Source: Piromyces finnis
Lineage: Eukaryota > Neocallimastigomycota > Neocallimastigomycetes > Neocallimastigales > Neocallimastigaceae
Length of the DNA stretch: 64,000 nucleotides
Direction: 5' to 3'
Assembly: GCA_002104945.1 (NCBI GenBank)
Contig: MCFH01000032.1
Span: 248,001 to 312,000, forward strand
Shown: positions 43,081 to 55,821 of the stretch, one piece after another
Layout: every line of letters begins with the position of its first letter
Position numbering within the stretch: the stretch's first letter is position 1
Notes under the pieces: generated by a model
The model's input: only the letters and a program-made list of their open reading frames with translations
The model's database searches: none
What the model was told of the DNA's origin: nothing
Position numbers and translations under genes: made by a program

Positions 43081-44466
43081 ATGAATAAATCTACTGGTGT
43101 GAGTAAATCTATTGACTTTGTTAAATTAATGAAGGAATTAAAGCATGTCACTATACTAACTGAAGAAAATTTGGACGTCATGACTTGTTATAATCAGTTG
43201 AAGTACTGGACTATGCTTCAAGACATTAAAAGCCCAAAAATTGTGTTCTTAGCTTGCTTATTTACTACTACGGGAAAACTAAATGAACCTATCCAAGAGT
43301 TAAATCCAAATAAGGATTCAGAAAGTAAAATAGTGAAGATAGTGATGAAGAGGAAGAAGAAAAGGGAAATAAGAAACCTTTACCCTTTCTTTAAGAAAAT
43401 AGTCACTATGCTAGAAGAATTCTATGGCATAAATGAAGATCAAATAGAACTTTTTAAAGAGCTGAAGGATATGAGAATCAAAGAGAATGAAAGAACAAAA
43501 GACTTCATAAGATATCGCACCTTGTATGTTAAACTAGACAAGAAGCGTAGAAGAAAAATAAATGTGGAAGATTATTTAAATTCTATTGAACTAAATTATA
43601 AAAGTCTGGGAAAATGTATGTGGGGAAAAAGAAGTGACTTTATCAGAAGCGTACAAACTTGAAGAAGATGGTGATAGCTGAAATTTAAGAAGCCGTCATA
43701 AGGCTAGTAACTATGATTTGTCTACCTTTTCTCACATTGATAGGAAAAACAAAGCTAAGAATAAAAGAAGAGAAGATAACTATGAACAGAATTATAGTAA
43801 TGATAAGGAAGACCCTATGAATGAGCTGAGAAAATGAGAAATTTGACTATTAAAACTTGCTACTTTTGCAACGAGAAGGGACACTATCAATATCATTGTC
43901 CTAAGTTGAATGTCATAGTAGAAGAAAACAAACAAAAGACCATAAAAAGTCATTTAAATTAGATAGTGAGAAAAAGAAGCACTCACAGTAATCTAAAAAT
44001 AGTTTTACTTAATCACAATTCAGTTGATAATAATGAGTATTCTGATTTGTCAGAATACGAAGAATTATCTTCTATTGAATATTTTTGCTGCTGCTAAACG
44101 AAAAGTTAGTGATGAAAAAGATTTTTTCAAGAATATAAAAATCATTAAAAGAAGACCCATGACTAATAGTTACTCCTGCTATCAGGAAGCAACAAGAACG
44201 GGAACTAAGTAAGAAAAGCTTAGAAGCAGGTCCACCTTCACAACCTAAGAATTAACTCGATGCGTCTGTCCTAAGTCAATTTAATAATAACAAAGAAAAA
44301 GGGAAAAGTAAAATATTCAGAGAAAACAAAAGAATAAACCACCAACTACAATAAATAAAGAAGATGATGACGAAAATATGGAGGTCAGTGCTGATAAGGA
44401 AGATAAAATAGAAACAGAAAAATCTAAAAAAAAAAAGTATAGATATTCTACCCACTGTAAAGTTTT
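43081..44466 (+). pseudogene. Gag-like pseudogene of a Ty3-type element
   Basis: The first 193 codons are open (43081-43662) with a capsid-like helix-rich part (LFKELKDMRIKENERTKDFI). Reading then continues in other frames: an acidic/basic stretch, and a clear zinc knuckle CYFCNEKGHYQYHC at 43858-43899. Several frameshifts and stops break it. Lys/Glu-rich remnants run to about 44466. No protease or RT follows. Family not identified; it is not the gag of elements A or B. Confidence 0.6.
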
Positions 44467-44734
44467 GTAAAACACCAGATTAAATAAAATTGCATTAACA
44501 CTTGATTTTAAAAATACACTTTTATTTTATAGTTTTTTATATTTATTTTTTATTTAGTTTTATACATATATATTTATAATAATTAAGGTTTAAAATTAAT
44601 AAAAATCTCTTAAGAGATTTTCAAAAAGATTTTCATTAAAATAATTATTTAATATTGTGAAATTAAATTATCATAGTCATGGTGGATATTATTAAATAAC
44701 ATTAACCATGACTATAATAATTTAATTTAATTGT

Positions 44735-45790
44735 AGTAGTACATAGGGGACATATTAGGCTAGTAGTGAGATATTCGTGACCTTATTTAATACGTACAAG
44801 GTTTACGCAGATTTTAAATATAATCTGGTAGATATTGAAGCGCCTTTGAAAGATTCTTTCATATCGTTTAGTCTAGGAATAGAGTAACTGTTTCTAACTG
44901 TAATGGCATTTATGCGACACATAAACGAAGGCTTCTATCATATTTCTTTACAAAAAGCTCATGAGCTCTAGTGTAATGTTGAAACTTAAAGAATAGATTA
45001 GGATATCTATTCTATTACAATAACACTAAATTGAAAATAAAAATAGAAATTTGTTTTATAAAAATGTCTTTTATTATAATAGAATTTTTAATAATAACAA
45101 TTACATCGATAAAATGATGAAAAATATCTTTCATTTATATTTTTCCTAAATACATATATTATAGTATAACTATTTATTTTCTATATATTATTATTTAAAA
45201 TCTACACTAAAATATTAATTATTAAAAAATAAACTATGTCCTATTTTCTTTTTCTGTAATATAATTCATGTAATTTAAACAATAATATTTATGGCTTAAG
45301 TTTCATTAAAGATATCAAGCTGTGGCGTTTGATATCTTTACATCTAGCTGATAACTTCGACTTCCGAATGAAGCCTTTGTTCAAATTCTCATTGATATAT
45401 TCTTTTAAAGTTTTTGTTCATTAATAGTAAGAATATATGAGATCAAAGTATAATTGTCAATCTGAGATTAGGTCTATGGACATATCGTAACCTTTATGAA
45501 GGGGAAGTGCATCGGTCTTTTGCTTCTGAAATACAGTCATTAAATCATAATAATATTTTTTATGATTCGAATAATATTATTTTCAGCATTATCTTGGATG
45601 TTATCTAATTCTAAGATAGTAGCACAAATATCCTGGTCATACAATTCGTCTTCAGAGATTGAATTAGGGATAATTAAGTCATTATTCAATTCATTTATCA
45701 TAAGAACTGTAACGTTTTTATTAACAAGTAATAGAATATTATTTTTAATAAAAACTAAGTTTTACTATAATAGGTATACACCAAAATAAG
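44735..45790 (-). pseudogene. Ty3-type RT remnant (split by a solo LTR)
   Basis: Reading the minus strand from 45790: a linker, then the start of RT (EYINENLNKGFIRKSKLSA), an LTR insertion at 44972-45342, and after it the finger/palm part (FVKKYDRSLRLCV, AITVRNSYSIPRLNDM, TRLYLKSA). The catalytic YxDD region is not present. Several stops and shifts. Probably the same old element as the gag-protease remnant at 48-48.9 kb. Confidence 0.78.
44972..45342. mobile_element. Solo LTR (family K) inside RT remnant
   Basis: 371 bp, TGTAATGTTG to ATCTTTACA, with exact 5-bp duplication TCTAG (44967-44971, 45343-45347). Removing it rejoins the two halves of the RT remnant, which confirms the borders. No other copy recognised. 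Confidence 0.82.
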
Positions 45791-47019
45791 TAATTTGTTT
45801 TTTAGAAATATTTTATTTTTTTTATTAATAAGAATTTAAAATTAATTTTATTTATTAATTAGCATTTGCAATATTTTAAATTACTTATTTTCTAATTAAT
45901 AAAAATACAAAGAAAAAAATTTTTTGATGAAAAATTCACTCGTACTTATATTTTTTGTAAGGATTTTTCGAATTTCTAAGAAATAATTTCATTATAGAAA
46001 AATAGAAAAAATTTTAATTTTTAGAATATTCTTACATTCTTTAAAATAATTTATAAAAATTCTAGAACTACAATAATTGCTACGTTAATGTATTTATATA
46101 TTTATATTTTGTAATAAAAATTATTTATAAAATTTGGTATCAGGTTGAGCCGAACTTAAAATGTTCAAATTGATAATTCTGGTCTTATTGAAGCAATATA
46201 ACTATTTAATTACTTTGTAGATTTGTTAAAGGAAAGGAGATTTCATCATAATGATATACAAATTTATTGTCACGAATTCAAGTGGATTTAGATAAGTAAA
46301 TTACTTGAAATTAATATATTTCAAATAAGAAAATAGAAATTATATAATGAAAATTATCAATATGAAATGAGAATAATATCCTAAGAAGTTCACTGAATTT
46401 TCAAATAGGCTCATAGATTGAAACATCTAACCCTTAAAGAAGTTTTAAATTACGAAAACCAAGAATATTACTGGAAAAATCAAATTACATTGATGATATT
46501 ATGAACATTAGAAAGCTACGGGCCTAAGCTATCATTTGGTACATTTAAATAATCAATATTCCAATAGTTGAGAGAATTATGACCAATTAAAGGGAATTCA
46601 GTATAAATTAAATATTAAAAATTTCACTTAAAATTAATAAAAATTGTTCTAAACTTTTAGGTATTGGTTTAAATATTACAATAATAATAAGTTTAATTAT
46701 TAATTATTAAATTAATAATCAGATGATAAAAGTTGTAATAAGTTATTTAAACTCATGACTTAAAATAATAATATATTACATTAATAATTATTATTACTAG
46801 TAATAGTTTATAAAAATCATAGCTATAATAATTAATTAATTGTTATTTTAAAATAGCCATGTGAATTAGTTATGTAAAAATTGTAATTTTGTGAAATTAG
46901 TATAAGTAGAGTAGTTTAGTTAAATGTTAATCAGTAGTAAGATTATTAATTTAAATTAAATAAATTAATAATAGTAAAGATTAATAAATTATATTAGATT
47001 TCCTCTATAACTAATTTTA
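45791..47019. other. AT-rich region, no gene
   Basis: Nothing clearly coding. At 46135-46143 TGGTATCAG resembles the start of an initiator-Met primer-binding site, but no LTR end with CA precedes it. Confidence 0.45.
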
Positions 47020-47212
47020 TAAATGAAAGTTGATTTAAACTTAATTTTAATTTAATGAAATTTGAAATTAAAATATTATTCTAGTTAATAAAACCATTAT
47101 ATATAATTTAATCTAATAGCCAAATAATCAAGATAGTAATTCTTATTAGTTTATAACCATTTTCGACCTAGTTAATTAATCCAAACCTAACCCGAATCTA
47201 TGTGATTTAACA
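47020..47212 (-). repeat. Dispersed repeat L, inverted copy
   Basis: Reverse complement of 11644-11830, with the same TGTTAAATCAC edge at 47212. Confidence 0.65.
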
Positions 47213-47243
47213 TTTATTGATTTTTACTGATGAACAGTGTTTA

Positions 47244-47973
47244 TGTAAAGATATAAAGTATATCTTTAAATTATTTAATAATTAATTAATAATTATTGAA
47301 TAATAATTTTGATATTTTAATGAAAAAATTGTTTATAAAATTTATTGTATAAATTTTATGGAATAATTAAATAAATATTAATTTTAAAATATCAAAGTTA
47401 GAAATGAAATTTGGATAAATATTTAAATTAATGGATAATTAAATTTAAATATTTTAAATATTCAAATTAAATCTTAAAAAGTTTTTATTTAATTAAAATT
47501 AGTTTAATAACTTTAGCGTAGTTTTAAATTAGCATTTTTAATTATAAATATATAATAAATAGTATTATTAATATTTAATTAATATATAGGTAATAATACA
47601 TGGACTGTATTCAATTTGCAGTTTACTCAAATTGAATCAAAAGTGTATTTAATTAGTTTTCGTTTAGTTTTATTATTTTATTATTTAATTAAATTAGTAT
47701 TAAATTAGTTTTGTTTATTTTATATTGAATATATGTATAATTAAATAGAATAGTATATTAAAATATAATTTACAAAAAATATAAATACATGTAAATTTTC
47801 TTAATTAAAACGATGTAATTGTTATTGACTATTATTTAGTTAATAACTAAATAAAATTAATAAAAGAGATATTTTTTTAAATATAATTTATTTTCTTGTT
47901 TTTTCTTTATTTTGTGTTGTTGTTTTATTGTAAAAAATTTTATAATCTGTTTTACATTTATAAAACTTTTACA
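47244..47973 (+). mobile_element. Solo LTR, chromovirus family A
   Basis: 730 bp, TGTAAAG to TTTTACA, very close to the LTRs at 22 and 62.9 kb. Exact duplication GTTTA (47239-47243, 47974-47978). A recent solo LTR. Confidence 0.95.
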
Positions 47974-47989
47974 GTTTACTACAGTACTT

Positions 47990-48872
47990 CTCCAGAAAGT
48001 AGATTTTATTAGTCTTATAATTTAAGAAAGTATTATGAGTGGAAAGCCAGTCACGTCCAAGAATGCTAGAGATTCCTTGAAGGAGCAAGTTTCCGATACA
48101 AAATTCATATTTTTCTTAATGATCCATAATTTTTAGTTTTAATGGTTTGGATGTTTGCTTTATAATTATATTCTTATCATTATAATGATTGTGGATGTTA
48201 ACCCATTAGTAGGATTCGCAAAGGTTCTGTAGATAAAACTTCCAGCATATTTTGAATCAATAAGAGAGTTTACTTTTAAGTTTTTACTGCTTAAGTTCAA
48301 AAAATACTTAGTAGTAATTATGTTCTATTTATCAGGGGTGTTATTGGTATTGGCAGAAAGAATACTATGTTTTACTTTATTTTTTCTGTGTATATTAAAT
48401 GAATTTCCAATTTCTGTTTTATTTAACTCAGCTTTCTTTTTCCCAAATGATTTGCTACCTTTTTTTGCGTTTTTTTATGTTTGTATCTAATACAATTTAA
48501 AACCTTTTTTATCAAGATTAACTAATATTTGTAGTTTCAAATAAACTACTTGGCTTATCTATTTTATCTTATTCCTCACGTATTCAATCAACGGGTCCCT
48601 TACCAATGATGTCAATGAAAATATCATCTAACCAATCTTCGAAGTTCAATAGTATATTCAGTGACTTTTCCAAGTTGAAGTTGCTTTAAGCTCCATAACT
48701 TATTTATAAGCATACATTTCTTTTTACGTTCATCTCCAGTATCGAAGTTATTAAGGGATTTTTTTTTGAATTCATTAAAATTGAGACTCCTAAGCGTTCC
48801 ATCGATCAAAAGGGATAACACCCACTTTCTAGGAAGTATAAATATATGGAACAAAGAACAACTTTAAAAGGT
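47990..48872 (-). pseudogene. Ty3-type gag and protease remnant
   Basis: Minus strand. The capsid part includes LNFNEFKKKSLNNFDTGDER and INKLWSLKQLQLGKVTEYTI (open 48624-48854), then Lys-rich sequence, then a protease remnant with SLIDSKYAGSFI (a DSG-type motif altered to DSK, near 48230-48280) and FLDVTGFPLI. Broken by stops and shifts. The upstream DNA (48845-49115) recurs at 51410-51670 and is likely its LTR or leader. Confidence 0.7.
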
Positions 48873-49115
48873 TTTTTGTGAGATTATTATTATTAATACT
48901 CATTTTTATATAGTAAATACAATATTTTTAAATATTGTATTTAAAAATTAATAATTATTATTTATATACAAATAAGAAGTTAAAATAATTCTTTAAAAAC
49001 TATATTTATTATTCTTTTATTTTAAAATTTATTATTTTACTATATAATTAAGCCTATCCTAACCTAGTAGACTTAATTATAAACTCAAATCCACATAGAA
49101 TCTTGACAATCACTT
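48845..49115. repeat. Repeat J, copy 1
   Basis: Shared in direct orientation with 51410-51670 (GGAACAAAGAACAACTTTAA at the start, TAGACTTAATTATAA near the end). It sits upstream of the gag remnant, so is probably its leader or LTR. Confidence 0.68.
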
Positions 49116-50036
49116 TCTATAATTAATTATAGAATTAAAATAATATCCTCTACGTATCAAATCTGTCACAATAACATATATAAAATTTCTAATCCTTTGA
49201 AATTATTAAATTTTTAAAATATTAAAATATTATTATTAAAATTTTTATTTTAAATTTATTAACTATTTACAATAATTATATTAATTATTAATTTATAAAA
49301 ATTAAATATTTTATAATTAAATAATTAATTAAAATTAAAAATGTAATAATTAAAATTGTTCAAGTATATAACTAGTGTGCTTACCACACTTTTCTTTAAT
49401 AAAAAATCGCGTTTTGAAGTAATTTGTTTTAGTGGATAGTAGCTAGGACTTTGGTTTGAATGACATAGGTTTAAGACCATACCAAATCTATTTATAAAAT
49501 TTTATTTTACTAAAAATTTTTCATTATGAAGACTTCTCTGATTGGATGAAAAATTCGGTTGTAAAAATTTTTTTAAAACTAATTAAAATTCTTTAGTATA
49601 AATAAGAGTGAAAATTTCCAAAAAATTTTGAGAAATTGAGTTTATATTTTAATTAATAAAAATATAAAATTATTAACATTACCCTGTTAAGGTCTTTTCT
49701 TGTTTTGATAATTTTGTGTTTTGTTTAATTGAGCGTTATTTTCTTTGTTTTTGTTTTTTAAGCACTATTCTTTACATTAATAATAAAATATAATAATTAA
49801 TTAAAGAAGTAAAATTATTAGAAAGAAGAGCTAATTATTATAATAAAATATTTTCACCTAATATAATAAATTATAAATAAACTAATATTAAATTACTACA
49901 AAATAAAATAAACATATATTATGATTTTACACTTGATATAAAAATAATATATGACTTGAACATATTATTATATTAGTAAATTTTTCCTAATATTAAATTT
50001 ATATAGTTTTTATTATAATATTAATTATTTCTATAT
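49116..50036. other. AT-rich region with repeat C fragment
   Basis: 49255-49415 is a deleted copy of repeat C and its flank (CTAGTGTGCTTACCACACTT). No gene found. Confidence 0.5.
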
Positions 50037-50339
50037 TGTAGCAGAATGTAATGTAAATGTATTTTAATGTAAGAACTTGTAATGTAAAAGAATAATGTAG
50101 ATGTATAATCCATATAATTCTGGCATTGTTATTAGACAATTAGTTATTAAGTAAACCTCATTTGTATAAATAGACTAGGGAATAATTATTATTAAAAAAG
50201 ACTTCTTGTTTTTAGTAAAGTTTAATAGTTAAGAACGATAGAATTACCATTTTAGTATCTAGACAGAATAGTAATATTGAAACGTAATAAATAAAGTTAT
50301 TAATAAAATATATATTATTAAAGTTAAATTCTTTCTACA
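50037..50339 (+). mobile_element. Candidate LTR with TATA box
   Basis: 303 bp with inverted ends TGTAG…CTACA and a good TATA box, TATAAATAGACTAGGG, in the middle. No target duplication (TATAT versus TAAAA) and no second copy seen, so this is a guess from form. Confidence 0.4.
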
Positions 50340-51409
50340 TAAAATTAACCCGTATCACACTGCTACACTCGTGATTTCATGACTATGAATAATAAAACAA
50401 TGTACATATACATTAAATAATGTCTACACAACAATGAATTGATATTTAAAAAATATAATCCATAGCATTGTATAAATCATTTTAATATAATGTAATATAA
50501 ATAACTTTATTTATGTTCACATTATATATATATATTAAATGTTATATAGTTTTTAATGAATTTAAAATATATATATATATAAATATAAATATATAAAAAT
50601 AATATGTATTTTATTAATGGTTTTTATTTTTCAAGAATTTATTATATAGCAATTACATTTAAATATAATAAAATTCAATGGTATTGATAAGGACTTAATA
50701 CTGATTAACTCCTTAAAAGTACTGTGATTTCATTTTTAATATTGATATTAATAAAGTATAATAATAATATTTTTAAATTATACATGTAAAATAATATAAA
50801 TATAAATATTAATAATACAATAATAATAATTTTCTTTAAACATCAATATTAATAAGTTGCTAAAAATAATATTAATAATTATTTAAATGAATATTATTTT
50901 ACTAATTGGCTTATTTAATATAAATATTAATTGTAAAATTATTTATTATTCGAAGATAAATAGTGTAACAATTAATTAATATTAAATAAGCTATTGTTAT
51001 ATAAAATATTAATATTTTAATTAATTTAATTAATAATTTCAAAATTATGAAATGACATGAAATGTCAAATTTCATGAATTGGGATTTTGACAGTAATAAT
51101 ATTTGTATCTAAAATTTAATAAATAAAAATAAAAAAAATAAAATAAATGATTTTTATACTTGTTCATTTACAAGTCTTAAATGTCTTTAGTTCAATACAT
51201 ATCACACCCATTTTTTTAAATAATTAAATTTTAATTTTAAAATTATATTATATTATTAGTCTAGAACTTTCTCGAAATTAAAATTTTCTAATTCATTAAT
51301 CCAATCAAAATATTTTATTTTTTTTTCATTTTTTAATTAATTTCAAAAGATTTATAAATATGAGAAATTATTCCAATAAATTTGGAATTTTGTATTAAGT
51401 ATAAATAAG
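50340..51409. other. AT-rich region, no gene
   Basis: Contains a partial copy of repeat G at about 51085-51175. Otherwise simple A/T sequence and long ATTAATA-type runs. Confidence 0.5.
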
Positions 51410-51670
51410 TGGAACAAAGAACAACTTTAAGAAGTTCTTTGTGAGATTATTAATACTCATTTTTATATAGTAAATCCAATATTTGAAATTGATAATTATC
51501 ATTTATATATATTATAAAAATTAAATAATATAATTCTTTAAAACAATATTTATTGTTCTTTTATTTTAAAAAAATTACTATTTACTATATAATTAAGCTT
51601 ATCCTAAAACCTAATAGACTTAATTATAACTATAAATCTACTCGAATCCTTGACAATTAGATTAATAATT
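51410..51670. repeat. Repeat J, copy 2
   Basis: Direct, diverged copy of 48845-49115. No coding sequence follows in the same orientation, so it may be a solo LTR. Confidence 0.65.
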
Positions 51671-52185
51671 ATAAAATAATAAATAAAATAAATTATATAG
51701 ATTTAATTAAAAATAAATTTTATTCAAAACAAAAAAAATTAATTTTAAATAATAATTAAATAGTCATTTAATTAATAATTTCATTTTAAAATTAAAAATA
51801 TTTATTATTTTTTTAACTTATTTTTTTTATAAAAATTGTTATTATTACTTTAAAAATTATAAATATTTTATTTAAGAACTTAAAATTATATTATATTTAC
51901 ATATTTATATTATAAGTAATTAAATATTATTTAGTAATATTAGAAACATAATAAAAACAATATATATATTATGAAAACTGTATAAGATAATAATAGTTAC
52001 ACAAATTCACAAATTGATTAATAATTAATTAGAATTTAATAAAAATAATAATAATAATAATACAATAATAATATATCATACAATATATATTAAAATCATA
52101 TAAATAATAATAATTAATAGTGATATTAATAAAAATATAATAAAATAGAATATTCTATATATAAGAATAACATAAAAAAAATAAT

Positions 52186-53385
52186 ATGGATAATCAAACA
52201 AAAATTATAACTTTCAACAGATTACCAATATTAGGTGATTCTAAAATATCATTTGATGTTTGAAAATTCTCTTTCGATCATTGGTGATCTACCTTTAAAG
52301 TTACAGACGAAGCAGAAAAGATAGATTATTTGTAAGCAATTACTTCAAATACAGCCAGAACAATTGTCTTATAATTCTTTAAATAAAAATAACCCAGATA
52401 AATATGAAATAATATTTAAAAATCTTGGAAAACATTATAAGAGAAGTTCATCTAGAAATGCTAGGATTTTAGAACTTTCTTCCATTACTATTCAAAAAGA
52501 CAAAAGTATTTCCGAATTTGATCTAAGATTCACAGATTTATTAAACCAAATAAACAAAACTGATACATTATCGGAAGTAATTGTTACCTCTTATTATATA
52601 AATGAATTTAGAAATTGGGGTAAAGTTTATGAAAATCTTATGGAGGAAGAACCGGTAACTTTAGATGACGCAATGAGAATAACCTCAAAAAAAGAAAAGT
52701 TTATGAAATTAATGAAAGACAATAAATGAAAAGGAAGCTCTAGTAGTAATGGTAAAGATAAATATTCTAAACTAAACAGAAGTGACAGAATTGATGAATG
52801 TCTTGATTACAATAAAAATATAAATAAACAAGAATATAGAATAAATAAGAACGATGATATTGATAACAAATTTAAAATTAATTATAATAAGAATTTTGGT
52901 AACTACAGAAATTATTCTAGAAGCAGTAATTATAGTTATAATAAGTACAACCATAATGTCTACAATAGTAGTCAAAATCATGGAAATTATAACCACAATT
53001 ATAATGCTAATAAGAATATCTACAATAATAACTACAAAACCTCCTATCAAGAACAACACAATAATTATAATCCAAAGATAAAAATAATAAAACAAAAGAA
53101 AAGAGAAATAAAGGACCAAAGGAGAAGAGCAATGGATACAGATTCTTAAACAGATATAGAAAATAAAAACAATATAAATGAAAAATACAAAGACAAAAAT
53201 AATTAAAATAATGAAAATGAAGATGAATATGACAACAAAAAAAAAAAAAATAAAAGAAGCAAGGATAGTGAAAACATTTATACTAATGAAAATAAAACTA
53301 AAAATGAAAAAAACATTATAAATGTTGAGAATATTAAAATTAATGAAGATATTAAAGATAATGGAAATGTTACTATACTATAATA
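52186..53385 (+). pseudogene. Gag-like pseudogene with Asn/Tyr-rich tail
   Basis: Begins MDNQTKIITFNRLPILGD. Nearly one frame is kept to about 52340, but with TGA at two places where Trp is expected (FDV-stop-KFSFDHW-stop-STF) and TAA where Gln is likely. The central open part (52364-52729) has capsid-like text (ISEFDLRFTDLLNQI, RNWGKVYENLMEEEPVTLDD). An Asn/Tyr-rich tail (52740-53150) and a Lys/Glu-rich end follow. No zinc knuckle seen. It resembles LTR-element gag; family not identified. Confidence 0.6.
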
Positions 53386-54070
53386 ATAATTTTTACTCTA
53401 AAAAATTGATAAGCATAATATCACTTTTATAATTTTTTTTAATTATAAATTAAGATAATAATATAACCTTATCAATTATTGATGTAAATTCTATATTTCT
53501 TAAGTATTATTTAGTATAAATTTATATTAAATTTATTATTTATTATAATTCTATTTTATAATAAAATTAAATAAACCTTAAAGAATATAGAAATTTATTT
53601 AATTCATTCAATAATGTTCAATTAAAAATATAATAAATAGAAATATCCAGTAAAAGAAATATGTAGATTAATTTTTAATATATACAAATTAAGTCACAAA
53701 TATTAAAAATAAATTAAATAATATTTTTCTAAAATCAATTGGTTTTTTAATTATTTAATTCAACAAATAATTATTCAAGTTTTTCTTCTAGTCTTTTCCT
53801 GAAGATAAAACAACAAGACTAGAATCCAATAAAAAGTCATAAATAACAAATTATTAATCAATTTAATAAATTAAAATTTTAATTTAATAATAATATAATA
53901 ATAATAAAAAGTATAACAAAATATAAAATTCTTAAAAAACATTTTTAACCCTTTTTCGTCTAAGTGTCTAAATTATTTAAGTATTTTTCTTTATTTTATT
54001 TTATAATAAACTCCATTTTAGTGCTGTTTTAGTTTTATTTTAGTTTAGTTTTTAAAGAGTTCCTGACAGT
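53386..54070 (-). repeat. LTR-E-related repeat, inverted, with conserved hairpin
   Basis: Reverse complement of much of 62530-62869. It carries the invariant 18-nt loop (53780-53797) closed by TTCAAG/CCTGAA on the plus strand, and the distant pairing segment GACTAGA at 53817-53823. A diverged member of the LTR-E superfamily. Confidence 0.68.
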
Positions 54071-54308
54071 TGCTAAAGAATGAAATTTATAAATAATTAA
54101 TCAATATAAAATCTGACTTAAATATTTATATTTTATATTATTATAATTATTTACTATTTAATATTAGATCAATAATAAATTTTTTAATTTTAATTATAAT
54201 TAATAATAATAATAATAAAAAAACATAACTATTTTGTATATATATATATAAATAATCTAAATAGGTTTTTCTTAAGAAGCTGGGTTATTACCACTTATTG
54301 AATTAATA

Positions 54309-54509
54309 AGAGAGTACCTTTTCAATGTTAAAAGCTTTATTAATTCCATTGAAGATAATAAATATGTAAATGCTACTTTTTCAAATAAAGAAAAATTTGC
54401 AATAATATATATGAAAAAGTTATCATTTGATATTACTTCAAGATGGGATCTTCAATGTATAAATCAAAATATTATTAACAATACTGAGGAGTTTCTTAAA
54501 GAAAAATAA
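54309..54509 (+). pseudogene. Gag capsid fragment
   Basis: An open stretch of 66 codons ending TAA with LTR-element capsid-like text (FINSIEDNKYVN, NKEKFAIIYMKKLSFDITSR). No start codon upstream in frame and no partner domains. Weak but protein-like compared with its surroundings. Confidence 0.4.
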
Positions 54510-55821
54510 AAAGAAATAATAGTAATTATTATTTGTTGGAGTTATAGTATTTTTTACTATAGATTATTTTGTTTTTAATAAAATGTATTCCGATAAAGTT
54601 AAAGAAATGAATTCATTAGTATCATTTTTGTTCCTAGTTCCATCATTCATCATTAATCATAATGAAAAATTCAATAGTATTTTTATAATTTTTATTTTAT
54701 TATTAATTATAAAATAAAAATATCATTATAAAATATATAATTTATTTTTAAATTTTATTTATATATTTATTGAAATAATTATAGATTCCTTGAAACATAT
54801 GATTATTAATTATTATAAAATAAAAAGAAATATATTATTTAATTTTATAAAAGTTCTTTATAATTTTGTTATTATTTAAAAATGTATTATTTAAAATTTG
54901 CCAAGTGAATATTTCATTATTGATGATTTTTTTAAATACGTAATTATTAACCTAAAACTAAAATAAAATAAAATAAAACTAATAATTAAAAGTTAACTTT
55001 TACACAAAATAATATAGTCATCAATTGAATATGAAAAAGTTTTATGTGATAAGCTACTAATAATGGTCATTTTTTTTATCAAAATACAATTATATAATTA
55101 TTTAAGAAGTATCAGATGAACATAATAGTTCCTACTATACCACCATTTCTTTTAGAATAATAATATTAATTTTATGAGTATTTCAAAAACATTGTTTCTT
55201 AAACATTTCTGAATAATTAATATATTACAATACGTAAAATATATTATGGCTTATGTTATTGTATTACACATATAGATTGATGTTTTCTTTGATTTAATTA
55301 TAAAAAATTTATATTCTATTTTTATATATTTATTTCAATTGGATAATATTAAGTAAATATATTATGCTCATTTATTATAATAAAAAAGTATATATAATAA
55401 CATTTATATATACTTTTTTTTTTAAAAATATCAATACACAGAAAAATCGAAAATCGAAACCAAATAAACATTATAATATTATTTGTCCATTACATTTAAT
55501 ATAATATATTAAATTAAATTGGATTAGGGGGGTTAGGGGTTACGAATTAATTATTACTATATATAATAATAATTAATTCGTTAGTATAAGATAAATAATT
55601 TATAATATGAGTTATTAAAAAATATTAGCGTCTATATAAGAAAATAAAAAATAAATTATTTAAATTCAATTAATAAAACGAAAAAATGAAAAAAGAAAAA
55701 TATTTTTATATATTTAATTTATATTATAATAATTAAAATAATAAATGAATTTAAACTATAAAAGATAAAAATTATTAAATAAAAATTCAATTAAAAGTAT
55801 TATTAAAAAAAAAATAAAAAA
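54510..55821. other. AT-rich region, no clear gene
   Basis: A short open frame with a hydrophobic end lies near 54583-54717 (44 codons) but has no recognisable match. The rest is simple A/T sequence. Confidence 0.45.

Noticed and set aside
45562-45789. Plus-strand 75-codon frame
   Set aside because: It overlaps the linker of the minus-strand RT remnant, whose motifs are recognisable; the plus frame has none.
46135-46150. TGGTATCAGG as an initiator-Met primer-binding site
   Set aside because: Nine bases match the usual PBS, but there is no LTR end just upstream and no gag after it. Chance or very old remnant.
52772-53119. Minus-strand 115-codon hydrophobic frame
   Set aside because: It is the antisense of the Asn/Tyr-rich tail of the gag pseudogene; Ile/Val-rich text is expected from reversed AAT/TAT codons.
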